Source: Candidatus Gastranaerophilales bacterium (GTDB lineage: Bacteria; Cyanobacteriota; Vampirovibrionia; Gastranaerophilales; Gastranaerophilaceae). Taken from it: a stretch of DNA of 64,000 nt. A model generated the notes under the pieces. It searched no databases. It was given only the letters and a program-made list of their open reading frames with translations, and had not been told where the DNA came from. Location of the stretch: the NCBI GenBank assembly GCA_944325515.1, contig CALVAO010000004.1:62001-126000 (forward strand), written 5' to 3'. Every line of letters starts with the position of its first letter. Within the stretch, counting starts at the first letter, position 1. This document shows, piece by piece, positions 52,437 to 61,749 of the stretch. The position numbers and the translations under genes are program-made.

Positions 52437-54518
52437 TTAAGCAATTTGTTTTGTGTTAGTCATTGACTTCAATTCAACTTCTTTTGCTGTATTAACAGCC
52501 GGCTGCAGGGCTATTTGTTTAGGCTTATTTCGTTCATTTAATTTATTACTTATAGCATTTGCAAGTGGAGTTATAATTACCGGTGTCGCAAATCTATAGA
52601 TAAAAGTGAAAATTGTAAGACTTGTTAGTAATCTTATACCCTTTAATTTGTCTCCAAGATTTTTTGTCATTGCAGCAGTTGCTTTTCCTTCAAACTTTGC
52701 CATATCAATTTTGCGTTCTTGTAATCCAGAGAAACGATATTCTCGTTTTTTAGTCCAGTTTTTAAGTAATCTATCTACGCTATAAGCTGCTATTGTAGGA
52801 ATTACAAAGCAGAGAGCCTGGTTTAGAGCCAGAGTTTTACGTCTTTCCGGATCTAAATCTTTTTTGGTTAAAGTTTGTTGAACATATACACTACTTGTAA
52901 TCAAAGAACCTAGTGTAGTTAAAAGTTGTGTTGGTCCACCCCATACTTTTGACAATTCCTTTGAAACTTTACCTGCTGTTTCGGATTCCATTAATTTCTT
53001 GCCATAATATTTGCCAAACATTCTAACAAACCAGCTTCCGGTTTCTTTAGGATTTCCTTTCCCCTTAAATGCTAAGGAATTATTTGCACTAGAAACATTA
53101 GCTGTTTTTATATTTTCTAATTCTTTTTGTACAGCAGGCTGTTCTTTTTTTACATTTTTAGATTTTTCAAGATGAAATGCATGTTTTAATATCCATGGTA
53201 TTAATGCTATAGTTGTTGCAGCAATAGGAACCCTAAATGCTAAATCCGGTAACCACGTTATCAGCTTAAATAAACCCTCATTAGCAGACTCCGCTTCAAC
53301 CATTTCATTTGTAATCTCTGTTCCTAATTTATCATTAATACCGTTCTTTTGATATGTAGTAAATTTAAATTCTTTGTCTTTTGCATCAAATCTTTTTTTG
53401 CCGGAAATACGCGGTTTATAATTAGCAGTTTCAAATGGTGATGAAACATAAATTTCATCTAAATCGAGCTTCCACTGTTTGCCCGACATATCTTTCCAGT
53501 TTCTAAAATCTACAACATTTTTACCGTCAAAAACTGAATTTATATCCAAATCACTCCATTTAGAGCCAGAGTTTTTAGCATCATTAATGACCTTTTCTAA
53601 ATATTCCTTATCTATATCTTTAAATAGAATCTGAGCATCATTAATCCCGTTTTCTTTCACTACAAACCCTAATCTTGACATATCAATCGCATCATATAAT
53701 TGCCTACCATCTTTCAGAACAACATCATTAAATGATTTTCCTTTTTGAGCTGCCCAATCAGCATCAACTTTTAAAACTTCTTTAAAGGTTTGAGCCGAAA
53801 CATCACCTAGATGTTTAAAATCTGGTAATTTTGCAACGTCTTTGATATCAGACGTGAATTTATTTCCGCTGGTATCAACCCATTCCTTTATTTCTTTACG
53901 CAAACCATCTTTATTTATTATTGATTTTTCATTTACATGTGGATATAATCTTTTTAACGTTTTTGCCTGTAAGTCTTTTAACATTACATCCATAACATAT
54001 TTATGCCCCTTTTTAAAAGGAACTGTAAATGCTGCCGTAGTAACTAACCCAACACTACCAGATGCCATTGAATGAGCTGAAGCAAAAATATTATCTTCTT
54101 TATTTTTTTTCGTAGGAATCAACATTATAGCGGCAGGTCTTAATGCTATACAAACAATTGCAGCCATTGCAGCCTGTGCAACATTTTCATATTCCGCTAC
54201 CCGTAAAAGGGTATGAAAAAAGGGACTATCCATCATTTTGTCCCCTTTTATCCTCTCGGGTTGACCCTCTTTTACAACTTCGCCAACCTTTTTATTAATA
54301 GCTACAATAACTTTTTTTGAATCCTTTATGAGCTTTTCTTTGCCCTTAAATGACACACCGCTCTCGTAAGAGTCTGGCTGGGCATGCAATAACTTCTGCT
54401 TGCGCATTTGTTCCGAATAATTTAATCTAATCTCGTCATTGGTGATAGTACTGCTGTTGGTTGATTGCATCCTTCCCAAGGAGTTTAGATTTTGCGTTGT
54501 ATGAATTTTCATCATCAT
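52437..54518 (-). CDS. Large lineage-specific membrane protein
   Basis: 693 residues, no known domain recognised. N-terminal third soluble with VSFKGKEK near residue 50; a hydrophobic segment near 118-140, and several more in the last 250 residues (about 420-445, 510-545, 560-600, 620-660). A second FKGKG copy lies near residue 485. Middle region is mixed charged. The ATG at 54518 (first of three in a row) follows GGAAA. The FKG motif is shared with the gene at 61750. Role unknown. Confidence 0.75.
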   Translation of the reverse strand: MMMKIHTTQNLNSLGRMQSTNSSTITNDEIRLNYSEQMRKQKLLHAQPDSYESGVSFKGKEKLIKDSKKVIVAINKKVGEVVKEGQPERIKGDKMMDSPFFHTLLRVAEYENVAQAAMAAIVCIALRPAAIMLIPTKKNKEDNIFASAHSMASGSVGLVTTAAFTVPFKKGHKYVMDVMLKDLQAKTLKRLYPHVNEKSIINKDGLRKEIKEWVDTSGNKFTSDIKDVAKLPDFKHLGDVSAQTFKEVLKVDADWAAQKGKSFNDVVLKDGRQLYDAIDMSRLGFVVKENGINDAQILFKDIDKEYLEKVINDAKNSGSKWSDLDINSVFDGKNVVDFRNWKDMSGKQWKLDLDEIYVSSPFETANYKPRISGKKRFDAKDKEFKFTTYQKNGINDKLGTEITNEMVEAESANEGLFKLITWLPDLAFRVPIAATTIALIPWILKHAFHLEKSKNVKKEQPAVQKELENIKTANVSSANNSLAFKGKGNPKETGSWFVRMFGKYYGKKLMESETAGKVSKELSKVWGGPTQLLTTLGSLITSSVYVQQTLTKKDLDPERRKTLALNQALCFVIPTIAAYSVDRLLKNWTKKREYRFSGLQERKIDMAKFEGKATAAMTKNLGDKLKGIRLLTSLTIFTFIYRFATPVIITPLANAISNKLNERNKPKQIALQPAVNTAKEVELKSMTNTKQIA

Positions 54519-54584
54519 AGTTTCCAATCTAAATTAACTGTCTACACATTTATAGTAAAACAAAGAAAAATTTTTTTTGCTAGT

Positions 54585-54604
54585 TTGTGACAAATTTGTT
54601 ACAA
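54585..54604. promoter_or_regulatory. 20-bp near-palindrome (operator candidate)
   Basis: TTGTGACAAATTTGTTACAA; half-sites TTGTGACAAA and TTGTAACAAA match at nine of ten positions. Lies between divergent genes, 57 bp before the GTG at 54661. Confidence 0.5.
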
Positions 54605-54616
54605 TTGGAATGAAGC

Positions 54617-54665
54617 TAGTGAATAGTGAATAGTGAATAATGAATAGTGAGTAGTGAATAGTGAA
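54617..54665 (+). repeat. Heptanucleotide tandem repeat (7 x TAGTGAA)
   Basis: Seven contiguous TAGTGAA-type heptamers (two with a single substitution), the last containing the GTG start of the downstream gene. Heptamer tandem repeats are known in cyanobacterial genomes (STRR). Confidence 0.85.
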
Positions 54666-55515
54666 TAGGAAGATAATTTTTATATTTATTTTACTGCTTT
54701 GCTGCAAATCAGCGTTTGCTCTGGATTTAGACATGACGGTTGATGATGAAATCAGAAAGAATTATAATCCGTCAAAACTTATTCAAGATACAGGGGTAAA
54801 AGGAGGAAATGATTCAGAAGAAACTTTGCCGGAGCTTCCTGTTATTCTTGATATGGAAGCAGATGAAATTGCTCCTGCTCAGCAAGTCCAATCAAATACT
54901 CAAACGACAACGCCTCCTACCAAAATTGTTACAGGCGGAAATATAAAAATTAGAAAAGGAACCAGTTTTAATGTTGTTAATACCGCAAAAATTTCAGATT
55001 GGCAGAGAAAAGGCACTACCGTCAAATTCAAAACCAACAGTGCTATAGTTAAAAAGAAATACACAATTCCTGCAGGCACAGTATTTACAGGAGAAATTAT
55101 TGAATCGCACCAGCCACAAATCACATGTAACGGAGGGCTGGTTGTAATAAGAATTAGGAGCATGCTATATAAAGGACAGACAATACCTGTAAATGCTTAT
55201 GTTACAAGAGCTGATGATAAAAAAATATTCTTGAATAATATTAAAGGTGACAGAACCTATCTAAAAACAATGTGGAAAAAAGGAAACTGGGGACGTACTC
55301 TTTTTGGTAGAATGCTTAACCTAACTGTTAATTTAGGCGGAGACGGTGCAACATTATTATTATCACCGTTCCCGTTTGCATACGGCACAATATGCCTTGG
55401 TGTAAATACTCTTATATCACCAATAACCGCGTTTTTCTCTAAAGGCGGACATGTTTCAATACCGGCAGGAAGCGTTTTTCGCATAAAACTTCTTGATGAA
55501 GCTTATATAAACTAA
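54661..55515 (+). CDS. Secreted hypothetical protein
   Basis: 284 residues. Signal peptide (NRKIIFIFILLLCCKSAFA, cleavage after AFA), a Pro/Thr-rich linker (about 60-95), and a C-terminal beta-rich domain with IPAGTVFTGEIIES and SIPAGSVFRIKLLDEAY, near-duplicate strands suggesting an outer-face or periplasmic assembly protein. The start is GTG at 54661, inside the heptamer repeat; an in-frame TGA just upstream excludes anything longer. No good ribosome-binding site. Confidence 0.65.
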   Translation: MNRKIIFIFILLLCCKSAFALDLDMTVDDEIRKNYNPSKLIQDTGVKGGNDSEETLPELPVILDMEADEIAPAQQVQSNTQTTTPPTKIVTGGNIKIRKGTSFNVVNTAKISDWQRKGTTVKFKTNSAIVKKKYTIPAGTVFTGEIIESHQPQITCNGGLVVIRIRSMLYKGQTIPVNAYVTRADDKKIFLNNIKGDRTYLKTMWKKGNWGRTLFGRMLNLTVNLGGDGATLLLSPFPFAYGTICLGVNTLISPITAFFSKGGHVSIPAGSVFRIKLLDEAYIN

Positions 55516-55607
55516 CGGGTAAGTACAGTCACTACCGCACCAATAATAAAAATGCCAATTCCGCATCTGAACTTAGTTCCACAGCAACCTGTCTACTCAC
55601 AACTCAT
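55512..55607 (-). pseudogene. Possible small membrane peptide with internal TAG
   Basis: ATG at 55607 with AGGAAGA upstream, 31 codons to TAG 55512: MSCE, then an in-frame TAG at 55593-55595, then TGCCGTKFRCGIGIFIIG and VVTVLTR. After the TAG the sequence looks like a real Cys-rich, membrane-spanning peptide; one C-to-T change (CAG to TAG) would explain it. Could equally be chance. Confidence 0.3.
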
Positions 55608-55612
55608 TCTTC

Positions 55613-57121
55613 CTAAAACAAATTAACAACATTTTGTTCTTCAAATCTCGGGCAGGTATTCCATACCAGAGTCGGTATGATATCTCCCGGAGTTCTTCCC
55701 TGGAATTGACATTTACAGCAGCCTTTGACCATATTTGTAGAACCATCAACAACAGGCTGAAAATATTTACAGCACTGGCAGATTTTTAGCGCTAAGCCGT
55801 AATCATTCAACTTAGCTGATAATTCTCTTATTGCATCCACCATTCTTAAATGATTATTTTTTGTTGTGTATGTTTTTCCCTTATTGATGAACTTTACTCT
55901 TGCAAGTCCGTCATCAGATATTAACTCAAGCTTGCACGGAAAATCATTTCTGCCATCCGTTACTATTATATCTGTAATCATTTTTTCTATATTATGTTTG
56001 CGTGTCAAGGAAACAAACAAGCTTCTTGTTCCTCTTATCGGCGGGAAATTATATATTATGTGTGCAGCTGAATACACAGGATATGCAAACAGATATAAAT
56101 ATTCTTTTGCATAAATACCTGCATTAAATAGACTAAGGCAAAACGCAAGAGCAAGAATAATAAAAGTTATTAGTATTGTTGAATATCCCACTAAAAACGG
56201 GAATTTATACGAATGTAAAAGTAAAAGCGTATATATTAAAATACAGGTAAGCCAATTAGGCTGAATAAGCGAACACACATATTCTTGAGTCATAAAATTA
56301 GGGCATTTCAATATATTGGTTCTAAAAATATTAATTCTTTTTGTCAATGATGGAATTCTTGTATCATATCTGCTTATATCTTTATAAACTTTCAAATCAT
56401 TCACAAAAGCAACTGCCGTTTTTTCTTTTGCCAGTTTTAGAGTATAGATTAGCTCATCTGTTTTATCTTTAAAGTCAAAACATCCAATCTGATTTAGTAA
56501 ATATTTTTTGATAACAAAATTATCTGTATCGATTAAGTTTGTAAGCCCTAGTCTTGTTCTTGTCGCCATAATAAATCTTGAAACATATCTTGAGTATGTT
56601 GCTTTAACGCAATCCCAGAACTTCAGTTCTTTGTATTCACCTATATAATTAACCATAGGTATAAAGACATTGTATTTGCCTAAATAGTAATTTACATTCA
56701 TCAAAAAGTCCGAATCTACGTAGTTATTTGCATCTAAAAACACATATGCATCAAGATTTTGGGCTTCTGAAAGTTTTTCTGCAAGAATAGAATATGCTTG
56801 ACTTTTACCAATCGGTTCCAGATTATTGATATTTATGACATTAACCTCCAAATCTGTCTGAAGAGTCACATCAGAAATATTTTCACATTTATCCAAAATT
56901 GCATATATTGTGTAGTGCTGTTTAGAATAATTTTGATTTTTAAGCTGTTTTATCAGATTTTCCAGAGTATCTGTTTTGCCTGTAGCGTAAATAACAACGC
57001 ATATGTTTGCATCTTTTGATGTATATTTATCGCGAATTTTTTTGGCAGGTTTAATACTAACACTTGCAAGTAGAATATAAAAAAGTGTAAAAATTGTTAC
57101 ATATAAATAAAGAATTGTCAT
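55613..57121 (-). CDS. Membrane glycosyltransferase family 2 protein
   Basis: 502 residues. N-terminal hydrophobic segment, then a GT-A catalytic domain (ICVVIYATGKTDTLENLIKQL; YVFLDANNYVD for the metal-binding region; FVIKKYLLNQIGCFD), then three or four membrane helices (about 285-370). The C-terminus (about 450-495) carries CQCCKYF and CCKCQF and a final Cys, a zinc-ribbon-like cluster unusual for this family. Makes or extends a surface glycan. GGAG precedes the ATG. Confidence 0.8.
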   Translation of the reverse strand: MTILYLYVTIFTLFYILLASVSIKPAKKIRDKYTSKDANICVVIYATGKTDTLENLIKQLKNQNYSKQHYTIYAILDKCENISDVTLQTDLEVNVININNLEPIGKSQAYSILAEKLSEAQNLDAYVFLDANNYVDSDFLMNVNYYLGKYNVFIPMVNYIGEYKELKFWDCVKATYSRYVSRFIMATRTRLGLTNLIDTDNFVIKKYLLNQIGCFDFKDKTDELIYTLKLAKEKTAVAFVNDLKVYKDISRYDTRIPSLTKRINIFRTNILKCPNFMTQEYVCSLIQPNWLTCILIYTLLLLHSYKFPFLVGYSTILITFIILALAFCLSLFNAGIYAKEYLYLFAYPVYSAAHIIYNFPPIRGTRSLFVSLTRKHNIEKMITDIIVTDGRNDFPCKLELISDDGLARVKFINKGKTYTTKNNHLRMVDAIRELSAKLNDYGLALKICQCCKYFQPVVDGSTNMVKGCCKCQFQGRTPGDIIPTLVWNTCPRFEEQNVVNLF

Positions 57122-57231
57122 AATAATATCTCCACAAAAAGTTTACTCTAAAAAAAACATTTTCTCAAATAAAAATACTTGATTTAGAAAAATGTCCATG
57201 ATACATTAGATTGTGCCGATGGTTTAAATGA

Positions 57232-57237
57232 TATAAA
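57232..57237 (+). promoter_or_regulatory. Promoter -10 of tRNA-Ile
   Basis: TATAAA preceded by TGA (extended -10), with TTGTGC 15 bp before it; 39 bp upstream of the tRNA. Confidence 0.45.
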
Positions 57238-57276
57238 TAGTAACATTTACACCAGAGAGTAATGAAATTTAAATAC

Positions 57277-57350
<74 letters not shown>

Positions 57351-57353
57351 TAT

Positions 57354-57387
57354 AAAAAAGACTCCTAAAAATATTGGAGTCTTTTTT
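57354..57387 (+). terminator. Terminator after tRNA-Ile
   Basis: AAAAAAGACTCC pairs with GGAGTCTTTTTT, ten-base loop; T tract in both directions, so also usable by trxA. Confidence 0.92.
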
Positions 57388-57432
57388 ATTATATTTATAA
57401 ATTAAAGCGTTTTTAATAAAGACGCTCATATT

Positions 57433-57750
57433 TTATATACATTTTTCTATATTAGTAATAATAGAATTTTTAGGCATCAAACCAACCATTCTTTCAACAA
57501 CTTCTCCGTCTTTAAATACAAGAAGCGTAGGAAGACCGCTTATTTGATATTTCTTTGCAACATCTAAATTTTCATCAGTATCAATCTTTGTAAATTTCAC
57601 CTTATCTTCAAGTTCGCGTTCTACTTCTTCCAGTATAGGTCCGAGTTTACGGCATGGACCGCACCAGTTTGCAAAAAAATCAACGACTGTGACTTTGTCA
57701 CTGCCTATAACTTCAAGGTCAAAAATATCTGTATTAATTTCCTGCACCAT
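57433..57750 (-). CDS. trxA: Thioredoxin
   Basis: 105 residues. Active site WCGPC (Cys30, Cys33), cis-Pro in ISGLPTLLVFKDG. Disulphide reductase for ribonucleotide reductase and other proteins. GGAGGG precedes the ATG. Confidence 0.96.
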   Translation of the reverse strand: MVQEINTDIFDLEVIGSDKVTVVDFFANWCGPCRKLGPILEEVERELEDKVKFTKIDTDENLDVAKKYQISGLPTLLVFKDGEVVERMVGLMPKNSIITNIEKCI

Positions 57751-57805
57751 TATTAAAAGCCCTCCATATAAATAATATAACCTATATTACCACATATTAA
57801 ATATT

Positions 57806-57816
57806 TATGCTATTAT
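57806..57816 (+). promoter_or_regulatory. Extended -10 promoter of exonuclease gene
   Basis: TATGCTATTAT (TGn-TATTAT), 21 bp before the ATG at 57838. Confidence 0.45.
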
Positions 57817-57837
57817 ACTTGTAGGGAGAAATAGGGA

Positions 57838-58758
57838 ATGCCGAGAAAAAAAGAAATTGAAATCGTTTTAGACACTGAAACTACAGGTCTGGATTATACA
57901 AGAGAAAGAATTATTGAATTTGCGGGAGTGAGGCTGGAAAACGGAAAAATAAAAGATGAATTCCAAACACTAATTAACCCGCATCAGCATATAAGAAAAT
58001 CAAGCATGGCAATACACGGAATCTCTCAGGAAATGGTTGAAGATGCCCCGTCTGAAGAAGAAATTTTACCCAAAATTTTAGAATTTATCGGCGACTATCC
58101 CATTGTTGCACATAATGCTATTTTTGATTATTCATTTTTAAATGAAGCAAAAATGAGAGTTTTCGGAGAAAAATTAGAAAACCCGCGTATTGATACTCAA
58201 ACTATGTTCAAAGAAGTTGCGCCGGATTTAGAGTCACATGGACTGGAAGCGCTGACAAACAGATTTAATGTAGATTTAAAAAATCACCATAGAGCCATGG
58301 CGGATGCAATGGGACTTGCGTTAGCTTATCCGAAATTAAAAAAACTTTATCTGCAAAAACTGGATTGGCAGAGAAAACAGCTTGCGAATGTAGATTATCT
58401 ATTTGACAGATATCTTCGAATACAGCAGAGCATCGCAACAATGCAGGCAGAGTTGCAGGATTTAAAATCAATATTTAAACTGCACTTTGATTTAGGCGGA
58501 GAACCTCTTATTGCAGAAACAGGAGAAATGATGGTTTATCAGTCAAAGCAATCTTTCGGTTATGATCTGGCTGATATCAAAGATGTTCTTGAAAGTGTCG
58601 GTGCGCTGGAAAAAGCCGTAAAAGTTAATAATGGATTTATAGACAGACTGTGCAACGGATTGAGCTTATCAGACGAATATAAACAAATAATAAAAGATGC
58701 CAGACAGGAAATCTCTGAAACAAGAAATATTCAAGTAATCAAGCCATGCAGACAATAA
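57838..58758 (+). CDS. DnaQ-like 3'-5' exonuclease
   Basis: 306 residues. DEDDh nuclease: Asp12 and Glu14 (VLDTETTGLD), Asp in HNAIFDYSFL, and His/Asp in HHRAMADAMG. The C-terminal 130 residues are a helical domain unlike the standard epsilon subunit, so proofreading, repair or RNA trimming are all possible. AGGGAG precedes the ATG. The next gene overlaps its end by 13 bp. Confidence 0.85.
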   Translation: MPRKKEIEIVLDTETTGLDYTRERIIEFAGVRLENGKIKDEFQTLINPHQHIRKSSMAIHGISQEMVEDAPSEEEILPKILEFIGDYPIVAHNAIFDYSFLNEAKMRVFGEKLENPRIDTQTMFKEVAPDLESHGLEALTNRFNVDLKNHHRAMADAMGLALAYPKLKKLYLQKLDWQRKQLANVDYLFDRYLRIQQSIATMQAELQDLKSIFKLHFDLGGEPLIAETGEMMVYQSKQSFGYDLADIKDVLESVGALEKAVKVNNGFIDRLCNGLSLSDEYKQIIKDARQEISETRNIQVIKPCRQ

Positions 58759-60128
58759 ATAAAAAAGACATACCTGAAGTTTTAACCGTCGCAATAGAAC
58801 GACTCTCTAATCTCGGTCTCGGAATTGCACGATTTGATGGCTATGTAATTTTTGTAGAGGGCGCTTGCCCGCAGGATATTGTAAAAGTTAAGCTCGGAAA
58901 GAAAAACAGAAATTTTGCAGAAGCAAAAATAATTGAAATTATCAAACCTTCACCGCACAGAATAATTCCATTCTGTCCGATGCAAAAAATCTGCGGGGCA
59001 TGCCAGCTTCAGTTTATTGACTATGAGTACCAGCTAAAATTAAAAAAAGAAATTGTTGAAGATGCAATGCACTCTATAGGTTCTCTTGATCTTGAAGTCC
59101 GTAATGTTATTCCCAGCCCTAAAACCAAAAATTACAGATACAAGATTCAGTATCCAGTATCTGAAACCAAAAATTCAAAAAGAATATTAGCCGGATACTA
59201 TAAAACAGGTTCTCATGAACTTGTAAATATTAAATATTGTCCGATACAGCCGGATTACTGTGATAATATTATTGAGTTTATCAGATTAGCAGCGCAGGAA
59301 TGCGGAGTTTCCGGATACAACGAATACAACCACAGCGGGGATTTAAAACATATTGTAATTAGAACTTCTGCATATAACGGTCAAAGTCTGGTAATACTGG
59401 CTGTAAATTCCGTAAAAATATTTGAAAAACTTAAAACTCTGGCACATCGTATTTATACTGAATTAAAAAATATCCAAGGAGTAGGGATTAATCTAAATCC
59501 GGCAAAAACCAATCTTATTCTGGGAGAAAAAACAGAAATACTTGAAGGCAAAGATTTTATTGAAGAAGAATTGTGTGATAAAGTCTTTAAAATCGGAGCT
59601 AAAACTTTTTTCCAGATAAATCCTTATACTGCTGATAATATTTTTCGTTATGTAAAAGATTATATTACCCGAAATATAGACAAACCTGTTATCCTTGATG
59701 CTTATGCAGGAATTACAGCTTTCGGTATCTGTCTTTCTGATATAGCTAAAAAAATTATAAGTGTAGAGGAAGTTAAAGATTCTGTAGTCCTTGCAGATAA
59801 AATTATCAAAGAAAACGGTATAAAAAACATTGAACTTCATAATATGGATGCTGGAGAATTTTTTGAAAAAGAACTTAAAACAAAAGGACGCAAATTTGAT
59901 GTAACAATTCTGGACCCTCCAAGAAAAGGTTGTTCAAAACAGAGTCTTGATTATGTATTAAAACTTACAAAAACAAAAATTATTTATGTTTCATGTAATC
60001 CTGCCACACTTGCACGTGACTTAAAATACTTAACAGAAAACGGGTGTAAAGTAGAATTTATACAGCCTTTTGATATGTTCCCGCACACTTATCATATCGA
60101 AAATGTTGCAATATTGAATATTAAATAA
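58746..60128 (+). CDS. 23S rRNA (uracil-5-)-methyltransferase, RlmD/RumA-like
   Basis: 460 residues. N-terminal TRAM-like domain, a [4Fe-4S] cluster site (Cys77, Cys83, Cys86 in CPMQKICGACQLQF, plus a later Cys), and a methyltransferase with the DPPRKGC motif and the catalytic Cys in YVSCNPATLARDL near residue 412. Methylates a uridine in rRNA or tRNA using SAM; RlmD, RlmC and TrmA-type specificity not resolved. Confidence 0.92.
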   Translation: MQTINKKDIPEVLTVAIERLSNLGLGIARFDGYVIFVEGACPQDIVKVKLGKKNRNFAEAKIIEIIKPSPHRIIPFCPMQKICGACQLQFIDYEYQLKLKKEIVEDAMHSIGSLDLEVRNVIPSPKTKNYRYKIQYPVSETKNSKRILAGYYKTGSHELVNIKYCPIQPDYCDNIIEFIRLAAQECGVSGYNEYNHSGDLKHIVIRTSAYNGQSLVILAVNSVKIFEKLKTLAHRIYTELKNIQGVGINLNPAKTNLILGEKTEILEGKDFIEEELCDKVFKIGAKTFFQINPYTADNIFRYVKDYITRNIDKPVILDAYAGITAFGICLSDIAKKIISVEEVKDSVVLADKIIKENGIKNIELHNMDAGEFFEKELKTKGRKFDVTILDPPRKGCSKQSLDYVLKLTKTKIIYVSCNPATLARDLKYLTENGCKVEFIQPFDMFPHTYHIENVAILNIK

Positions 60129-60196
60129 TAAATTCGGATGAAACAAGTCATATAAACCGGATAAAATGAACTAACACCAAAAACTTAAGCCGGTGG

Positions 60197-60225
60197 TTTA
60201 CCATAATACCTTAGTATGATAAAAT
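60197..60225 (+). promoter_or_regulatory. Promoter of fliI (candidate leaderless start)
   Basis: TTTACC (60197-60202), 17-bp spacer, extended -10 TGATAAAAT ending at 60225. The predicted start falls at the fliI ATG (60232), and no ribosome-binding site is present. Confidence 0.6.
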
Positions 60226-60231
60226 AATTTT

Positions 60232-61578
60232 ATGGACGGGGTTAATCAAGAGTATTTAGATAATTTAAAAACAAAGGCTCACGGTAAGATTGAAAACCTT
60301 GATTTATACCAGTTTAAAGGCAGTGTTTCAAAACTTGTCGGCTTGACTGTAGAAGTAAAACTTCCAGGGTTAAAAATCGGAGATTTATGCTATATAGAAG
60401 CTGCAAACGGAGAGAAAAAACCTGCAGAAGTAGTTGCTTTTAAAGGAGATGCTGCACAGCTTTTGCTTTTATATGACGGCGCCGGCATAGGACAGGGAAG
60501 CCTTGTGACGACAACAGGAAAACCTATTATTATTCCGGTCGGAGATTTCTTACTCGGCAGATTGATTAATCCCATGGGAGATCCTATTGACGGTAAACCG
60601 ATGAATATTGAAGGCGCACTCTGGCGTCCGGTAGAAGGACCGCCCCCCGGACCATTTGAAAGACCTATTATTACTGAGATGTTTTCAACCGGAGTAAGAG
60701 CTATAGATGCTTGTTTGACATTCGGATGCGGACAGCGTATGGGCTTGTTTGCCGGTTCCGGTGTTGGTAAGAGTACACTTCTCGGTATGATTGCAAGAAA
60801 CTCTGATGCAGACGTAAACGTTGTAGCACTAATAGGAGAACGTGGAAGAGAAGTTAAAGAGTTTGTTGAAGATGCTCTTGGACCGGAGGGTATGAAAAAA
60901 TCAGTACTGGTATGCTCTACTGGCGACCAGCCTCCACTTATTAGACAAAAATGCCTATTAACAGCAACTGCTGTGTGCGAATATTTTAGGGATCAAGGCA
61001 AAAAAGTTTTCTTAATGACAGATACTGTTACCCGTTGTGCGATGGCTGGGCGTGAAGTAGGACTTTCCATCGGCGAGCCTCCCACAATGAAAGGTTATCC
61101 GCCTTCTATATTCTCATGGCTCCAGAAAGTGCTTGAAAGGGCAGGTAACAGTCCAAAAGGCTCTATTACGGCTTTTTATACAGTGCTAATGGAAGGCGAT
61201 GATATTAATGACCCGATTGTTGATACCGTAAGAGGTATCACAGACGGTCACATTTTCTTATCCAGAAAAGTTGCAGAAGCTAACCACTATCCGGCTATTG
61301 ACATTTTAGGGAGCATCTCAAGACTTATGTCTTCAATTGCTTCTCAGCCTCATAAAGAAGCTGCAGCTAAACTCAGAAAAATTATGGCAATGTACAGAGA
61401 AAACAAAGATTTGATTGATGTCGGTATGTATCAGCCGGGGACAAACCCGAAGCTGGATATTGCAATTGAAATGATGCCAAAAATTAATGCATTCCTTCAA
61501 CAGAGAACAACAGACAGTGTAAATATGCAAAATACCATTGACACACTTATTAATATGATGTCCGGTGTTGATATATAA
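60232..61578 (+). CDS. fliI: Flagellum-specific ATPase FliI
   Basis: 448 residues. Walker A GSGVGKST (about 175-182), with the family segments GAGIGQGSLV, GERGREVKEFVEDALGPEGM and GEPPTMKGYPPS. Powers unfolding and export of flagellar proteins through the FlhB-containing gate. The C-terminal lid is present. Gene stands alone, apart from the other flagellar genes. Confidence 0.97.
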   Translation: MDGVNQEYLDNLKTKAHGKIENLDLYQFKGSVSKLVGLTVEVKLPGLKIGDLCYIEAANGEKKPAEVVAFKGDAAQLLLLYDGAGIGQGSLVTTTGKPIIIPVGDFLLGRLINPMGDPIDGKPMNIEGALWRPVEGPPPGPFERPIITEMFSTGVRAIDACLTFGCGQRMGLFAGSGVGKSTLLGMIARNSDADVNVVALIGERGREVKEFVEDALGPEGMKKSVLVCSTGDQPPLIRQKCLLTATAVCEYFRDQGKKVFLMTDTVTRCAMAGREVGLSIGEPPTMKGYPPSIFSWLQKVLERAGNSPKGSITAFYTVLMEGDDINDPIVDTVRGITDGHIFLSRKVAEANHYPAIDILGSISRLMSSIASQPHKEAAAKLRKIMAMYRENKDLIDVGMYQPGTNPKLDIAIEMMPKINAFLQQRTTDSVNMQNTIDTLINMMSGVDI

Positions 61579-61749
61579 AATAGCCTAAAATGGCTAGCTT
61601 GCTTATAATTTATTTTCGTTATACGATTTAATGGTAATGTGTATTATATACAATATTAAATTTTGTAAAATTTTTTGATAAACATGCCGGAATGATGGCA
61701 AAAAATTTTATTTTACATTCTTTATATATGTAGAAGGAGTACTCGAAAG
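61579..61749. other. Spacer before amylase-like gene
   Basis: 171 bp. A short TAGCC/GGCTA hairpin (61581-61596) directly after fliI may act as a weak terminator. AAGGAG about 11 bases before the GTG at 61750 is the ribosome-binding site of the next gene. Confidence 0.4.

Noticed and set aside
54617-54665. Heptamer repeat as a CRISPR or insertion footprint
   Set aside because: Contiguous seven-base units without spacers or target duplications; a simple tandem repeat.
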